Below, piece after piece: positions 36,274 to 45,255 of a stretch of 64,000 nt of DNA. Below the pieces are notes generated by a model. That model did not search any database. It was not told where the DNA came from and saw only the letters and a list, made by a program, of their open reading frames with translations. Each line of letters starts with the position of its first letter. The first letter of the stretch is position 1. Origin of the DNA: Hormoscilla sp. GM7CHS1pb (GTDB taxonomy: Bacteria > Cyanobacteriota > Cyanobacteriia > Cyanobacteriales > Desertifilaceae); the NCBI GenBank assembly GCA_014323675.1, contig JACONN010000003.1, positions 806,001 through 870,000 of the forward strand. Direction: 5' to 3'. The position numbers were made by a program, and so were the translations under genes.

Positions 36274-37342
36274 GCTTAGAGTCCGGGGATCGGAAACGGT
36301 CAGGGAACTGGGTGAGACTATTAGTTTAACGAATCCCGATCCTAGTTGTCAGCTCTTTACGGGACATATAGGTTGTGGTAAGTCTACCGAACTTTTGCGC
36401 TTGAAACGGGAACTGGAACAAGATGGCTTCCACGTGGTATATTTTGAGAGCGATCGGGAATTGGATATCGGGGATGTCGATATCAGCGACATTCTCCTGG
36501 CGATCGCCCATCAGATCGGGGAAAGCTTGAGTGCTGCTAACATTTCTTTACCAGGACGGTATTTTACCAACTTGTTAAAAGAATGTGGGGACTTTTTGCA
36601 AACGCCGGTGGAACTGGTGGAAGCTGAGATTCCCCTGGGACTTGGGAAACTGAAAGCGCAAACTAAAGACAGTCCCAAGCTGCGCAGTCAGTTGAGACAG
36701 TATCTGGAACCCCAGACGGAAGGGTTGTTGAGGGCTATTAACGAAGAACTGCTTTTACTTGCGGCCAAAAAGCTGCAAAACCGGGGGAAGGAAGGACTGG
36801 TGACGATCGTTGATAATCTCGATCGGGTAGAAAATCGTCAAATTGCTTCGGGGAAAACTCTTCCGGAATATCTATTTGTAGACCGGGGAGGACAGTTAAA
36901 TCGCCTGCAATGTCACGTTGTTTATACGATTCCTCTGGTATTGATGTTTTCTAACGAAGGAGAGACATTGAAAAACAGTATGGGTGGCGGTACGGATCCT
37001 AATGTTTTGCCCATGATACCGGTGCAGTTAAAGAACGGTCAAGCTTGCGAAGCAGGACTCAGCTTGCTGCGACAGATGGTTTTGGCCCTCATCCCTAGCG
37101 GTAAAATAGAGCGGCGATCGCTTCCGAATTATATACCAACAGGTACTCCCGGCCATCTCAAAGAATTATCAAAACTCCTGTATGCAGATACGCCCCCCGA
37201 GGCTCTTAAAGACTTTGAAAGCAGAGAGTTAGCAGTACGAGAGCATTTATTCAGGACAGTTGGACCAGTTTTAGGAAATTTTTTTTTGCTGATGGGGAGC
37301 CGTCTCAATCCGGACGCAAGCGGCAAGTCAAAACCGGCGTAG
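36272..37342 (+). pseudogene. P-loop AAA-type ATPase interrupted by an ISKra4-type element
   Basis: The first ~270 residues have Walker A FTGHIGCGKSTELL, ESDRELDIGDVDISDILLAI and Walker B LVTIVDNLDRV, and resemble cyanobacterial KAP/STAND-like ATPases. The family usually has about 40 more N-terminal residues, so the 5' end seems lost. From about residue 280 the sequence no longer fits the ATPase. GHLKELSKLLYADTPPEAL and VREHLFRTVGPVLGNFF resemble the start of ISKra4 transposases. The ATPase therefore seems cut near 37095 and read through into the IS. Confidence 0.65.
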
Positions 37343-38213
37343 GAACAGTAACTGTAAACAGCAAACAGGCCAAAAAATTGGGCTTAAAGAAAGGCACACA
37401 AATCAGTCCCGTAATCTCCAAGTGTTGCTGGGTATTGAGTGCTAATGAATCATATCAACAAGCGGAAAAAGACTTGGAACTGTTAACAGGAATAAAAGTG
37501 GGACACAGCAGCATACATCGATTAGTGCAAAGAAGCGAATTTCCTGGAGCTCAAAGCAGTCACCCTGTAACCGCTGTGAGCGTAGATGGTGGCAAAGTAC
37601 GTTTAAGAACTGAAGGTAAGGGTTCTTGTGAGTGGCGAGATTATAAAGCAGTCAGCCTGCATGGAGAAGTTTGTGGGGCTTACTTTCAGGACAATGCCGC
37701 CCTGGTGGAGTGGGTTAAACAACAGCCGTTGACAGCTATAATTACTTGTTTGGGAGATGGTCATGATGGCATTTGGAACATTATTGCTCAATTGAGACCA
37801 GAAAATGGCAGACGTGAAGTTCTTGATTGGTATCATCTAGTCGAAAATATCTATAAAATTGGCGACTATAAAAAGCGTTTAAGGCAGGTTAAATCATCTC
37901 TCTGGCACGGTTTTATTGACGAAGCATTGGAGTTGTTAGCCAGTTGTCACGGACAAAAAGTACAGAACTTCCGCGCTTATTTAACCAAACATTGTCACCG
38001 TATCGTTAACTATGATCTTTATCAATTCTTGGGCATTCCCATTGGCTCTGGGGAGGTAGAGTCTGTAGTCAAGCGTATTGGTTCTCGTCTCAAGCTCTCT
38101 GGGGCTCAATGGCTTCCAACGTCAGTTAACCAAATGCTTCGCTTACGCTGTGCTTATCTTAATGGCGCTCTTTATCTAAGTACAATTACTTAGGGCAAAA
38201 CTGGGATGCTCCC
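37100..38213 (+). mobile_element. ISKra4-type insertion sequence, left end degraded
   Basis: The element spans the transposase N-terminal part (about 37140 on, in the frame of the ATPase), the transposase body and the right terminus GGGATGCTCCC ending at 38213. The same terminus occurs at 57112, 57366 and, with one change (GGGTGCATCCC), at 42486, 42965, 43015, 43429 and 45243. The left terminus is not clear. Confidence 0.65.
37378..38193 (+). pseudogene. ISKra4-family transposase (main part, frameshifted)
   Basis: The body runs from TGVGTVTVNSKQAKKLGL to the end at 38193. It has the DDE-like residues in VSVDGGKVRL, CLGDGHDGIWNI and IPIGSGEVESVVKRIGSRL. The N-terminal ~45 residues lie in the previous frame and would join at a T9 run (37279-37287), where ten T would be needed. 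It is a DDE transposase for copy or paste of the element. It may be inactive, or expressed by slippage at the T-run. Confidence 0.75.
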
Positions 38214-38324
38214 GGAAGATGTGCTTCGAGATGTTGGAAAAAAATAAAAAATTAATTTTACATAACTACTTACAAAAATCGGGGATGAGTCTGATGAGGT
38301 AAAGTCAGGAGGAGTTTTCATCAT

Positions 38325-39599
38325 TCAGGAATGAGAGTGCCATTCTCTTGGTTGGTAAAACAAAGAGCTACCCATAGCATCTTTCCCTTCTACAGTAAAT
38401 TTAAAAGATTCAATAAAATCAAGTGTATACAGCGAATCTTTAATAACTCTTACTCTTACAGTATATAAGCCAGGTCTTAAACAAATATAAGGCATCTCAA
38501 CTTGTATTTCATGTTCTCCATAGTATATATATAATGCGTTCTTATCAATCAAACTGTTTATTACCACGACTGAACCTTTTTCTCTAGAAATTTCTGTGAT
38601 TGTTAACTCTATTCCAATATTATCAATTTCCTTATATGCTTTATAGCCAATACATAATTCAGCATACTCACTTGTTACAGGTGATTCAATTACTTGGCCC
38701 CCAGAGTCTCTAAAAAGTATATAAACAATATCTAAACCTAAGCTTTCATTTTTGTCTTTTTTGGGAAGAACCATTTTTCCCAATTGTTTTTCATATCCTT
38801 CCAATAATAGATCTTGTTCATATCGGATCATAACCGAATTTGTATTTCCATAGGCGATCAACTTACCTTTCAGTAAGTAAATTGATATATCGCAGATCGT
38901 TAAAATTGACTCACTATTATGACTAACAAAAATAAATGATACTCCATTCTGACGGAGTTCGGACAATTTGCGCAAACATTTTTGCCTAAACTTTATATCT
39001 CCTACAGCTAACACTTCATCAATCAACAGCACATCTGGTTGTGTATGAATTGCACTTGCAAATCCCAATCTTGCTGCCATCCCAGAACTATAGGTTTGTA
39101 CTGGCGCATCAATAGCGTGTCCAATTTCGGCAAATTCTACAACTGCATCAAATCTTTCATCAATTTCTGCTTTAGATAACCCGAAAACAGACATATTTGC
39201 ATAAATATTTTCCCTCCCTGTTAAAATATGATTAAATCCCGCTCCCAAGGCAATCAGCGGCGCTACCCTACCCCTTACCTTCACCACACCTGTATCTGGC
39301 TTGATTAGACCGCTGATAATTCTTAGCAGCGTTGTCTTCCCACTGCCATTAGTACCAACTAGCCCCAGTGCTTCTCCTCTACGAAGCTGAAACCCTACAT
39401 TATTTACTGCCCAAAACTCGTGAGGTCGTAGCTTGTGACTATTTTCCCGCAGCCCAGTTAACTCCTTGGTAATGTCTTGAATGCCATAGAAAAGAGACCG
39501 CTTCAAGTCCCGACAAAACTTCTTGGATACTCTCTCAACTGATAGCACTATTTCAGAGTCTTGTTCCATCACTTCTCTATCAGATACGCAAATTGTCAT
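38325..39599 (-). CDS. Polysaccharide ABC transporter ATPase with Wzt-like C-terminal domain
   Basis: A 424-residue protein. It has an ABC ATPase domain of KpsT/Wzt/TagH type (Walker A GTNGSGKTTLLR, signature YSSGMAARLGFA, Walker B VLLIDEVLAVGD, switch FVSHN). A roughly 150-residue β-rich C-terminal domain (SLGLDIVYILFRDSGGQVIE…) is of the kind that recognises the capped end of O-polysaccharides. It would power export of lipid-linked glycan together with a permease (Wzm/KpsM type), which is not found here; the upstream region is mobile DNA. It lies next to the glycan locus starting at 44 kb. Confidence 0.88.
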   Translation of the reverse strand: MTICVSDREVMEQDSEIVLSVERVSKKFCRDLKRSLFYGIQDITKELTGLRENSHKLRPHEFWAVNNVGFQLRRGEALGLVGTNGSGKTTLLRIISGLIKPDTGVVKVRGRVAPLIALGAGFNHILTGRENIYANMSVFGLSKAEIDERFDAVVEFAEIGHAIDAPVQTYSSGMAARLGFASAIHTQPDVLLIDEVLAVGDIKFRQKCLRKLSELRQNGVSFIFVSHNSESILTICDISIYLLKGKLIAYGNTNSVMIRYEQDLLLEGYEKQLGKMVLPKKDKNESLGLDIVYILFRDSGGQVIESPVTSEYAELCIGYKAYKEIDNIGIELTITEISREKGSVVVINSLIDKNALYIYYGEHEIQVEMPYICLRPGLYTVRVRVIKDSLYTLDFIESFKFTVEGKDAMGSSLFYQPREWHSHS

Positions 39600-39647
39600 C
39601 AGCTACTCATCCTTATCTACTACAGAGGGCATCACTAATCGGTAAAC

Positions 39648-39760
39648 GGCGTTGCACAATTACGGGATGATGGGCATAGTTGCAGAAGTCTTAAACCTAG
39701 ACTACAAGCCAGTTTAAGTTATGTGCATGCGTAGGCATCATCCCCAAAATGTGCAACGCC
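39648..39760. mobile_element. 113-bp MITE with GGCGTTGCACA ends, copy 1
   Basis: Terminal inverted repeats of about 25 bp (GGCGTTGCACA… / …TGTGCAACGCC) bound a 113-bp non-coding element. The 8-mer CGGTAAAC lies directly on both sides (39640-39647 and 39761-39768), a convincing target-site duplication. An identical copy in the opposite orientation is at 42556-42668. Confidence 0.85.
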
Positions 39761-39834
39761 CGGTAAACTACTCAGGCAGTATCTAACCCGATTAGAAACC
39801 TCAATCATATGCCTAATTCCGAGGTTATAATTGG

Positions 39835-40150
39835 TTGGGGTCGAACTGAGGGTCGCCCCTCAATCCTCCCTTTCAAAACCGGACTTGCGACTTTCACCGC
39901 AGGAGGCTACTGGTTGGTAAGCCCAAGTCATGGGCAGTCGTTGTTTGGATTACTCCTCCCTGACCTTGTCTCGTGAATTTTGGCCCCTTCTTGTTCTGGA
40001 AGTTGCTCAATATGTTGGTGGGGAGTGATTTCCACACGAGAGTAGCTCCTGCAGCTTTTTAAACAGGAGCTGATGTCGCACTTAATGAGTCTGTCCTTTA
40101 TAACAAGGAGCTGTAACACCCTTGGTGCTTAGGTGGAAACTACACAAGCG
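39835..40150 (-). ncRNA. Group II intron, 3' part with domains V and VI
   Basis: On the minus strand AGCCTCCTGCGGTGAAAGTC and GCAAGTCCGGTT (about 39872-39912) form a domain-V-like hairpin with the AGC…GAAA features. GGGGCGACCCTCAGTTCGAC follows as a domain-VI-like stem. The intron-encoded reverse transcriptase is absent. This part is separated from the 5' part (41870-42490) by the IS66-type transposase. Confidence 0.65.
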
Positions 40151-40151
40151 A

Positions 40152-41865
40152 GACTTGGAGTCAATGGTTTATGTTTATGTTGGTTTTGGCGGCTGCATCT
40201 GTTGAATTAGCGTGGACAACGCTGGCATCTTGAAAGATTTGGAAATTCGATCCTTAATGTACGAATAAAAATTCACTCCGTTTTTGCGGCAGGTGTCAAC
40301 CAGAGCCAAAAACACTTCCCACGCCTGAGTCCCCTGTAGAGTGCGGGTTCCATTGGAGATTTTGCGCTTAATCACATACTCCCGGACTGTCCGCTCTGCC
40401 TCATTATTGTCAAGAGGAACTTCAGGAAAATCTAGAACTAATAGTAAATAAGGCTTCTTCTGTTTTGTTAAATCAATTCTATGATCTAAAGCACTGTATC
40501 CGGTTTGACGGGAAAACAATTTGTCAAATTCGGTTTCAAGCAACAGTTTTTGTTGTCGCTGCTCTTCTGTGCTTTGCTGTTGATAGGCTTTGAGTTGATA
40601 ATAGTAAATCCAAAAATAAGAGAGAAATTGTGCCAGGCTTTTTTGATGAGAGGGAACCAGAGGAGTCAGCTTTTCGTAGTGTCGTCCTTCATGAATCCAG
40701 CATAAACTACGATGGTTCGTCTGGTTGTGAAATTGTCCCGCGTCATCAGCCACCAAAATATCTATGTAGTCCCCGAGCTGCTTTTTCTTCTTGTCAGGCA
40801 AAATACTGTCAACTAAATCATCTGATTGAACAACTGCTAATTCAGTTGGATCCAACTGCAATTCGTTTAACATTTGGAGAACTGTTTCAGAGTTTTTGCG
40901 CTCTCTGGTAAAAAAACTGCTATAGTAAGGATTGCAGAGTGTGAATACATAGCAATTTTTCCCATTAACCCGCATCCCCGTATCATCAATTTGGTGATAA
41001 CTGGTACTGCCCAGTCCCGCTTCTAAAATAGCATTTCGTTCTTCAGTAAATTCTCTTAAATATTGCCGAGTTATTAAGTTAGATATTTTTCCCGCCGAGA
41101 TTACTATTCCCTGAGACGGCAACAATTTAAGAATCTTTTCTTCTGGCACTCGTAACTGATAATACAAAGTGAGAACAAATGCTTCGAGTTCACTCCCGTA
41201 AGATTTGCCTTTTAATCCTTGCGGCAACTGGGCTTCGTAAAATTTCTCCGTACTAGGTGAATAGAGTCTTTCTAGTCGATAAATAACCGTGTCTGTTTTA
41301 AATATAATATTTTGAATTGTTACTTCTCGGTAGCCTCTATGGGTGATATCTGACGGCAAGTTACTCCGAGCCAGTTTGATAACCTCTTCTCTGTCAATAT
41401 GAATAAGTTGGCGACGTTCCTGGGGGGGGTTTTCGGTTTTTTCTTTTTTCGCTCTCGACTATTGGGCTGCTCTGGTTTGGCCTCCGCAGAAGTATCAGCT
41501 TTAGAAGTATCAGCTTTGGCTTGAGGTTTGATGTCAGGTTTTCCCTTGTGCCCTTTGAGCGCGGCTATTTCATCTCTCAATCGTTGATTGTCAGCTTTCA
41601 ATTCAAGGTTTTGGCTGTATAGGTCTTCTAGGTAATTGAGTAACCGCTGCAAAACTTCCCGACTTTTTGGGTCGAGATTCTCTGTGTCTTGGTCGAGGTC
41701 AGCAAGCCAATTCTTAGTCATGTCTTCCAACTTACTACTTATTTATCGAATTTGTCAACCCTGGGCGCGGGATTTTGAAAAAAATCAGCTGTCGCGCATC
41801 TCAACTGCATATTCGGGCGCTCGGCTGCCGACTCACCACTTCGAGGTCAAAACCCCCCACCCCGT
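40152..41865 (-). mobile_element. IS66-type insertion inside the group II intron
   Basis: The segment holding the IS66-like transposase separates the two halves of the intron ribozyme. Exact ends and a target duplication could not be assigned by eye; a GTAAGC motif typical of IS66 ends lies near 41864. Boundaries are approximate. Confidence 0.55.
40175..41730 (-). pseudogene. IS66-family transposase, split at a C8 run
   Basis: The first part (41730 to about 41425) has MTKNWLADLDQDTENLDPKS, a leucine-zipper-like segment (YSQNLELKADNQRLRDEIAA) and a basic linker. At C8 (coding strand, about 41420-41430) the continuing sequence ERRQLIHIDREEVIKLARSN lies in the -1 frame and leads to the catalytic part. 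That part has DDTGMRVNGKNCYVFTLCN, LVADDAGQF, CWIHEGRHYEKL and the acidic DNNEAERTVRE. Slippage at C8 could produce the full protein; a base-count error would have the same appearance. Total length is about 515 residues, normal for IS66 TnpC-type enzymes. Confidence 0.8.
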
Positions 41866-42490
41866 AAGCATTTGAGAAGTTTTCGCTCCTCAAAAATTGC
41901 TCTTGTCCTGTTAGGCATTCCGAGGCAGTACAAGGGCTGTTCACTCCAGTCCGATGGCCCGAGTAACTATGCAGTACCGGCAGTACCCATATTCCTTCAC
42001 CACCAAGATCTTGAGCAATTACTTGTTCTGTGGAGCGACCGGTCGTATGCTAGACCTGGGCGGTAAGTGACGGGCTGACTACAAACCACGGAAGTCACTT
42101 TTTCCTGACATGAACCCCTTTCGGGAGACACAGCCAATTTACCTGACCTACTGCGTAACACGCTCCTTCAAGCATACCTAAACAGCCTCGGCTGCGGGTC
42201 TATGCCATATTCAAGGCTACTAGTTCCCTTGACTTACCATATCCGACCCACGTCAGCAGCAATCCCTAGGGATTGCCCACAATTCACGACCCTAGTATCG
42301 TGTTTCGTGTGATATCCTCGGCATTACCCGATCGCGCAGCGTGGCGCAGCCATGGCATTTGCTTCTTGGGCCATCCCTCCCCAGCCAGCTTGCGCTTAAC
42401 ATCTAACTTATCCAAGGGATAGTCCGACAGGGGTTACTTTGTTCCGTGGTATCATTATGTCGCTTTTAGGCCCCTGCTATGGGTGCATCC
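41866..42490 (-). ncRNA. Group II intron, 5' part (domain I region)
   Basis: Reading the minus strand from about 42490, GCACCCATAGCAGGGGCCTA and AAAGCGACATAATGATACC begin a typical bacterial group II intron 5' region. Long stem-forming sequences follow down to 41866. The canonical GTGYG start is altered where it abuts a GGGTGCATCCCACTTT IS end. No reverse-transcriptase ORF is present, so this is an ORF-less or decayed intron. Confidence 0.6.
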
Positions 42491-42505
42491 CACTTTCGCA
42501 AGGGC
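42486..42505. mobile_element. Solo ISKra4-like terminus
   Basis: GGGTGCATCCCACTTTCGCA lies where the group II intron begins. The same 20-mer in either orientation occurs at 43005-43015 and 43429 and before the sulfotransferase gene at 45243. Confidence 0.5.
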
Positions 42506-42555
42506 GAAGCATTCGGAGAGTCCATCTGTAAACTTATATCATAATTTGTCGCCCG

Positions 42556-42668
42556 GGCGTTGCACATTTTGGGGATGATGCCTACGCATGCACATAACTT
42601 AAACTGGCTTGTAGTCTAGGTTTAAGACTTCTGCAACTATGCCCATCATCCCGTAATTGTGCAACGCC
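42556..42668. mobile_element. 113-bp MITE with GGCGTTGCACA ends, copy 2 (inverted)
   Basis: This is the exact reverse complement of 39648-39760 over all 113 bp by eye. No target duplication is seen on its flanks, so it may have been carried or inverted with the intervening block. Confidence 0.85.
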
Positions 42669-42675
42669 TGGGAAA

Positions 42676-42962
42676 GGGTTTTTCAGGTTTTAGCGGATGA
42701 TGCCGATAACGAATATGCGATGCACTGAGGTTCTACCATCGTCTCGTGTCCGAGAGCGCCCACCTTGTCGTGCCGCTCCTGCGCACGACATGGGTGGGCG
42801 TCTCTGGACACGACAGGGCTCATCAGCATAGTGCAGGGGCCAAAAAAAAGACGATGGTAGTGATCAAGCCATCGGGCGTAGCAAAGGTGGACTCAGTACG
42901 AAGATTCATGCCATCTGCGATGCCCTGGGCAATCCCACAGGATTTCACCTGACAGGGGGCCA
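42676..42962 (+). pseudogene. IS5-type transposase fragment with an internal palindrome
   Basis: FQVLADDADNEYAM precedes and RAHQHSAGAKKK plus GRSKGGLSTKIHAICDALGN follows, which is the core of IS5/IS427-like transposases. An in-frame stop and a 71-bp palindrome (42744-42814) lie between STIV and RAHQ. Only about 70 residues of transposase remain. Confidence 0.75.
42744..42814. repeat. 71-bp near-perfect palindrome inserted in a transposase remnant
   Basis: Outer arms TCGTGTCCGAGAGCGCCCACC and their complement (GGTGGGCGTCTCTGGACACG) enclose an inner stem GTCGTGC/GCACGAC. One arm (GGGTGCTCTCGGACACGA) also lies at about 15241. It is a small mobile palindrome. Confidence 0.8.
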
Positions 42963-42964
42963 AA

Positions 42965-43015
42965 GGGTGCATCCCAGATTTGCAAAGATAGCCCTTGCGA
43001 AAGTGGGATGCACCC
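42965..43015. mobile_element. 51-bp element with two outward ISKra4-like ends
   Basis: GGGTGCATCCC at 42965-42975 and GGGATGCACCC at 43005-43015 are exact inverted termini with only 29 bp between. It looks like a minimal deletion derivative of the IS. Confidence 0.6.
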
Positions 43016-43131
43016 CGGAAAAACGGGTTAGAGTATGAAAAGAGCAGGGGGAAAAAAATGGTAAATTTGGGAAAAAAGGGAAAAAGCTATTGACAGGGAC
43101 GGAAAAACGGGTTAGAGTATGAAAAGAGCAG
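43016..43131. repeat. 32-bp direct repeats, period 84 bp
   Basis: CGGAAAAACGGGTTAGAGTA and the following TGAAAAGAGCAG are repeated at 43016-43047 and 43100-43131. TTGACA (43090) lies 17 bp before TAGAGT in the second copy, which could make a promoter. No gene is supported between 43130 and 43400. Confidence 0.6.
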
Positions 43132-43403
43132 AGGGGAAAAAAAGAGAAAAAATCAAGGCGTCTCTGAAGCTAGGTAACAGGAGAGCAAATCACCGGTGAA
43201 GAGAGATGATTTAGTCTCAACTAAAAAGTGTAAGGAAGGAAAAATTGGGTATAGTGAGGGAAAGGCTAACGAATAATTCAGCCATTTACTCCCTGTGGAC
43301 AGCCGGTGGCGGAGTTCTAGCTGGGGATTAAACAGGAGTTTATGAGTCTGCTGACAGCCAGAAACTAGAATGAGGGGTGATACCATAAATTTCAACCAGC
43401 CCT

Positions 43404-43545
43404 TGCGAAAGTGGGATGCACCCGGGCCAAACTCACGATCTGGCCAAACGCCATCATGACCGTCTCCGATACTCACAAGTGGATTCGCCAAGGGCTGCTG
43501 GTTGACCCATTTGACCAGTCCTGCATTGTCCCGAATGATTATTGG
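43404..43545 (-). pseudogene. ISKra4-type transposase fragment
   Basis: The minus strand encodes RDNAGLVKWVNQQPL, then VSIGDGHDGVW, corresponding to DNAALVEWVKQQPL and LGDGHDGIW in the 37.4-38.2 kb transposase. The IS terminus (GGGTGCATCCC) is fused directly after it, so most of the transposase has been deleted. Confidence 0.7.
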
Positions 43546-43830
43546 GAATTATTAGGACAAGATATTCTTAATCAAATGGAATATGATTACGAAAAGACTC
43601 AGCAGACACTAGATAACTATCGTCCTCATTGGTATTTATGGAGAACCTTGCCCCTAAAATGGCTACTCAAGCGACGAGAAGATTATCAGAAATGGGAGTA
43701 TGAGCGGGATATTATAAGATTGCTGAGATCCATTCAGAGAAATGGTTTAATAGGAACATTTTGTCGATTACTGAGAAAAATGACCGTAAAGTTATACCTT
43801 GGTATCACAAATTGGGAGCGGAACAATTAA
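43541..43830 (+). pseudogene. C-terminal fragment of an unrecognised protein
   Basis: From about NDYWELLGQDILNQMEYDYE onward the sequence looks natural (HWYLWRTLPLKWLLKRREDY) and ends at 43830. Upstream codons in the same frame are antisense to the transposase fragment, so the original N-terminus is gone. It may be the tail of a sugar- or sulfate-transfer enzyme given the context, but no family is identified. Confidence 0.4.
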
Positions 43831-43859
43831 GTAGTCAGGCAAAATGAATTTTATATTTT

Positions 43860-43986
43860 CCCCCAACGTCTCGAAGCGCATCTTCCATTCTACTTGTTTA
43901 TTATTTACTACATTACTCGTATGAATAGGGGCATTATCCATCACTGGGCTATTTTCAATGAAAGAATTGCCAGACAATGGTTTCAT
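43860..43986 (-). pseudogene. IS630-type transposase fragment
   Basis: SFIENSPVMDNAPIHTSNVV contains the DNxxxHxS catalytic signature of IS630/Tc1 transposases, followed by KQVEWKMRFETLGENIKFIL. Only about 45 codons remain. Confidence 0.65.
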
Positions 43987-44040
43987 CTGCGTTACTCCCC
44001 TCCAGAAAATTTACACAAATGATTTAGGTTCGTTATACTA

Positions 44041-45210
44041 ATGAATATATCTCTGAAGATACTTATGGTACTGAACACGCTGTGGACCCCCAACTTGGGA
44101 GTACCGCGCGTACAGATTGATTTGGCAAAAGAATTCCAAGCGATGGGTCATAAAGTAGAAAAATTTGATTTACATGATGCATTCGGCCAAGTTAAACCAT
44201 CTGTGTTGGCAGACTGGACCAGACCTAGCTTTTCAGTCAAAGCCAAAGCTTTTGTCCAGGCAAATGCCCATCGCTTTGATATCATTGAAGCTATCCAAGG
44301 CAAGTTACCTTTTTCCAAGGAAGAACTGGGCTTTGGTGGTCTGCTGGTTGCTCGCTCAGTGGGACTGCGTGCCTTGTTAGATGAGTTTATCAAGCTAGAC
44401 AACATTAAATGGCCGCCAAAAAACAAGAAAACAGCGATCGCCAATTGGCTGCGGTCTCTCAGACATAAGCGAGAGAAACCTGACCACCTCCGCAGCTTTC
44501 AAACCTGCGACCTGATTAATCTTCCCAACTGTGACGAACTAGCCTACGTTCGAGATTTTATGGGAGAAGGTGATAAATGTGTGGTCTTTCCCTTGGGGCT
44601 ATCCCAGCAACGGCAACAGCAATTTGTCAGAGAAATAGAATCGGCGGTGGTAAGGTTAGCAAATAAGCAGGTCGTTTTTATCGGTGCTTGGGGACCGCGA
44701 AAGGGATCGAGAGATTGGTCGGAGATTATTAAGCGTGTAAGGGCGCAAGTGCAGGAAGCACGGTTTCTATTTTTAGGTACAGGATTTAGCGCTGAGGTAG
44801 TTTTAGAGGATATAAACCTACCTTCCTCTTATGGGATTGAGATTGTTGAGCGCTATGATAGTGAGGAACTGCCCAGACTTTTAAGTGGAGCAACGGTGGG
44901 AGCTTTCCCCAGTTATATGGAGGGATTTGGTTTGGCCGTACTGGAAAAACTGGCATCTGGACTGCCAACCGTTGCCTATGATATTCCCGGTCCGCGAGAA
45001 ATGTTGCGTTATTTAGATGAAGACCTACGAGTTCCTGCTGGTAATGTGTTAATGTTCAGTAGCCAGTTAGTGAAGTTGCTAAAACTTGAGGAAGTAGGTT
45101 ACTCCCGGCTGTCTAGACGATGCATGGAAGTAGCAAATCTGTTCTCATGGGAAAAAATTGCTAGAGAAACTTTAGATGTCTATGCTCAAAAATTAGCAAG
45201 CATCAGATAG
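44041..45210 (+). CDS. GT4-family glycosyltransferase
   Basis: This 389-residue GT-B fold enzyme has VVFIGAWGPRKGSRDW in the nucleotide-sugar domain. The acceptor motif is SYMEGFGLAVLEKLASGLP, with the ExFGxxxxE arrangement of retaining GT4 enzymes. The N-terminal LKILMVLNTLWTPNLGVPRV is an acceptor-domain start. It is the first clear gene of the glycan locus. It transfers a sugar from an NDP-sugar to the growing saccharide; sugar and acceptor are unknown. An IS-like terminus lies 10 bp after it. Confidence 0.88.
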   Translation: MNISLKILMVLNTLWTPNLGVPRVQIDLAKEFQAMGHKVEKFDLHDAFGQVKPSVLADWTRPSFSVKAKAFVQANAHRFDIIEAIQGKLPFSKEELGFGGLLVARSVGLRALLDEFIKLDNIKWPPKNKKTAIANWLRSLRHKREKPDHLRSFQTCDLINLPNCDELAYVRDFMGEGDKCVVFPLGLSQQRQQQFVREIESAVVRLANKQVVFIGAWGPRKGSRDWSEIIKRVRAQVQEARFLFLGTGFSAEVVLEDINLPSSYGIEIVERYDSEELPRLLSGATVGAFPSYMEGFGLAVLEKLASGLPTVAYDIPGPREMLRYLDEDLRVPAGNVLMFSSQLVKLLKLEEVGYSRLSRRCMEVANLFSWEKIARETLDVYAQKLASIR

Positions 45211-45255
45211 GGCCAGTTAGCCCTTGCGAAAGTGGGATGCACCCTATAAAATTGT

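Noticed and set aside
41320..41359. IS66 overlap read as two separate orfA/orfB genes
   Set aside because: The sequence of the second frame upstream of its first Met (ERRQLIHIDREE…) continues the same protein, so a frame change at C8 explains it better.
43153..43491. 112-codon minus-strand open frame
   Set aside because: The first ~20 codons are the ISKra4 transposase remnant; the rest is low-complexity read-through of IS-end and repeat DNA.
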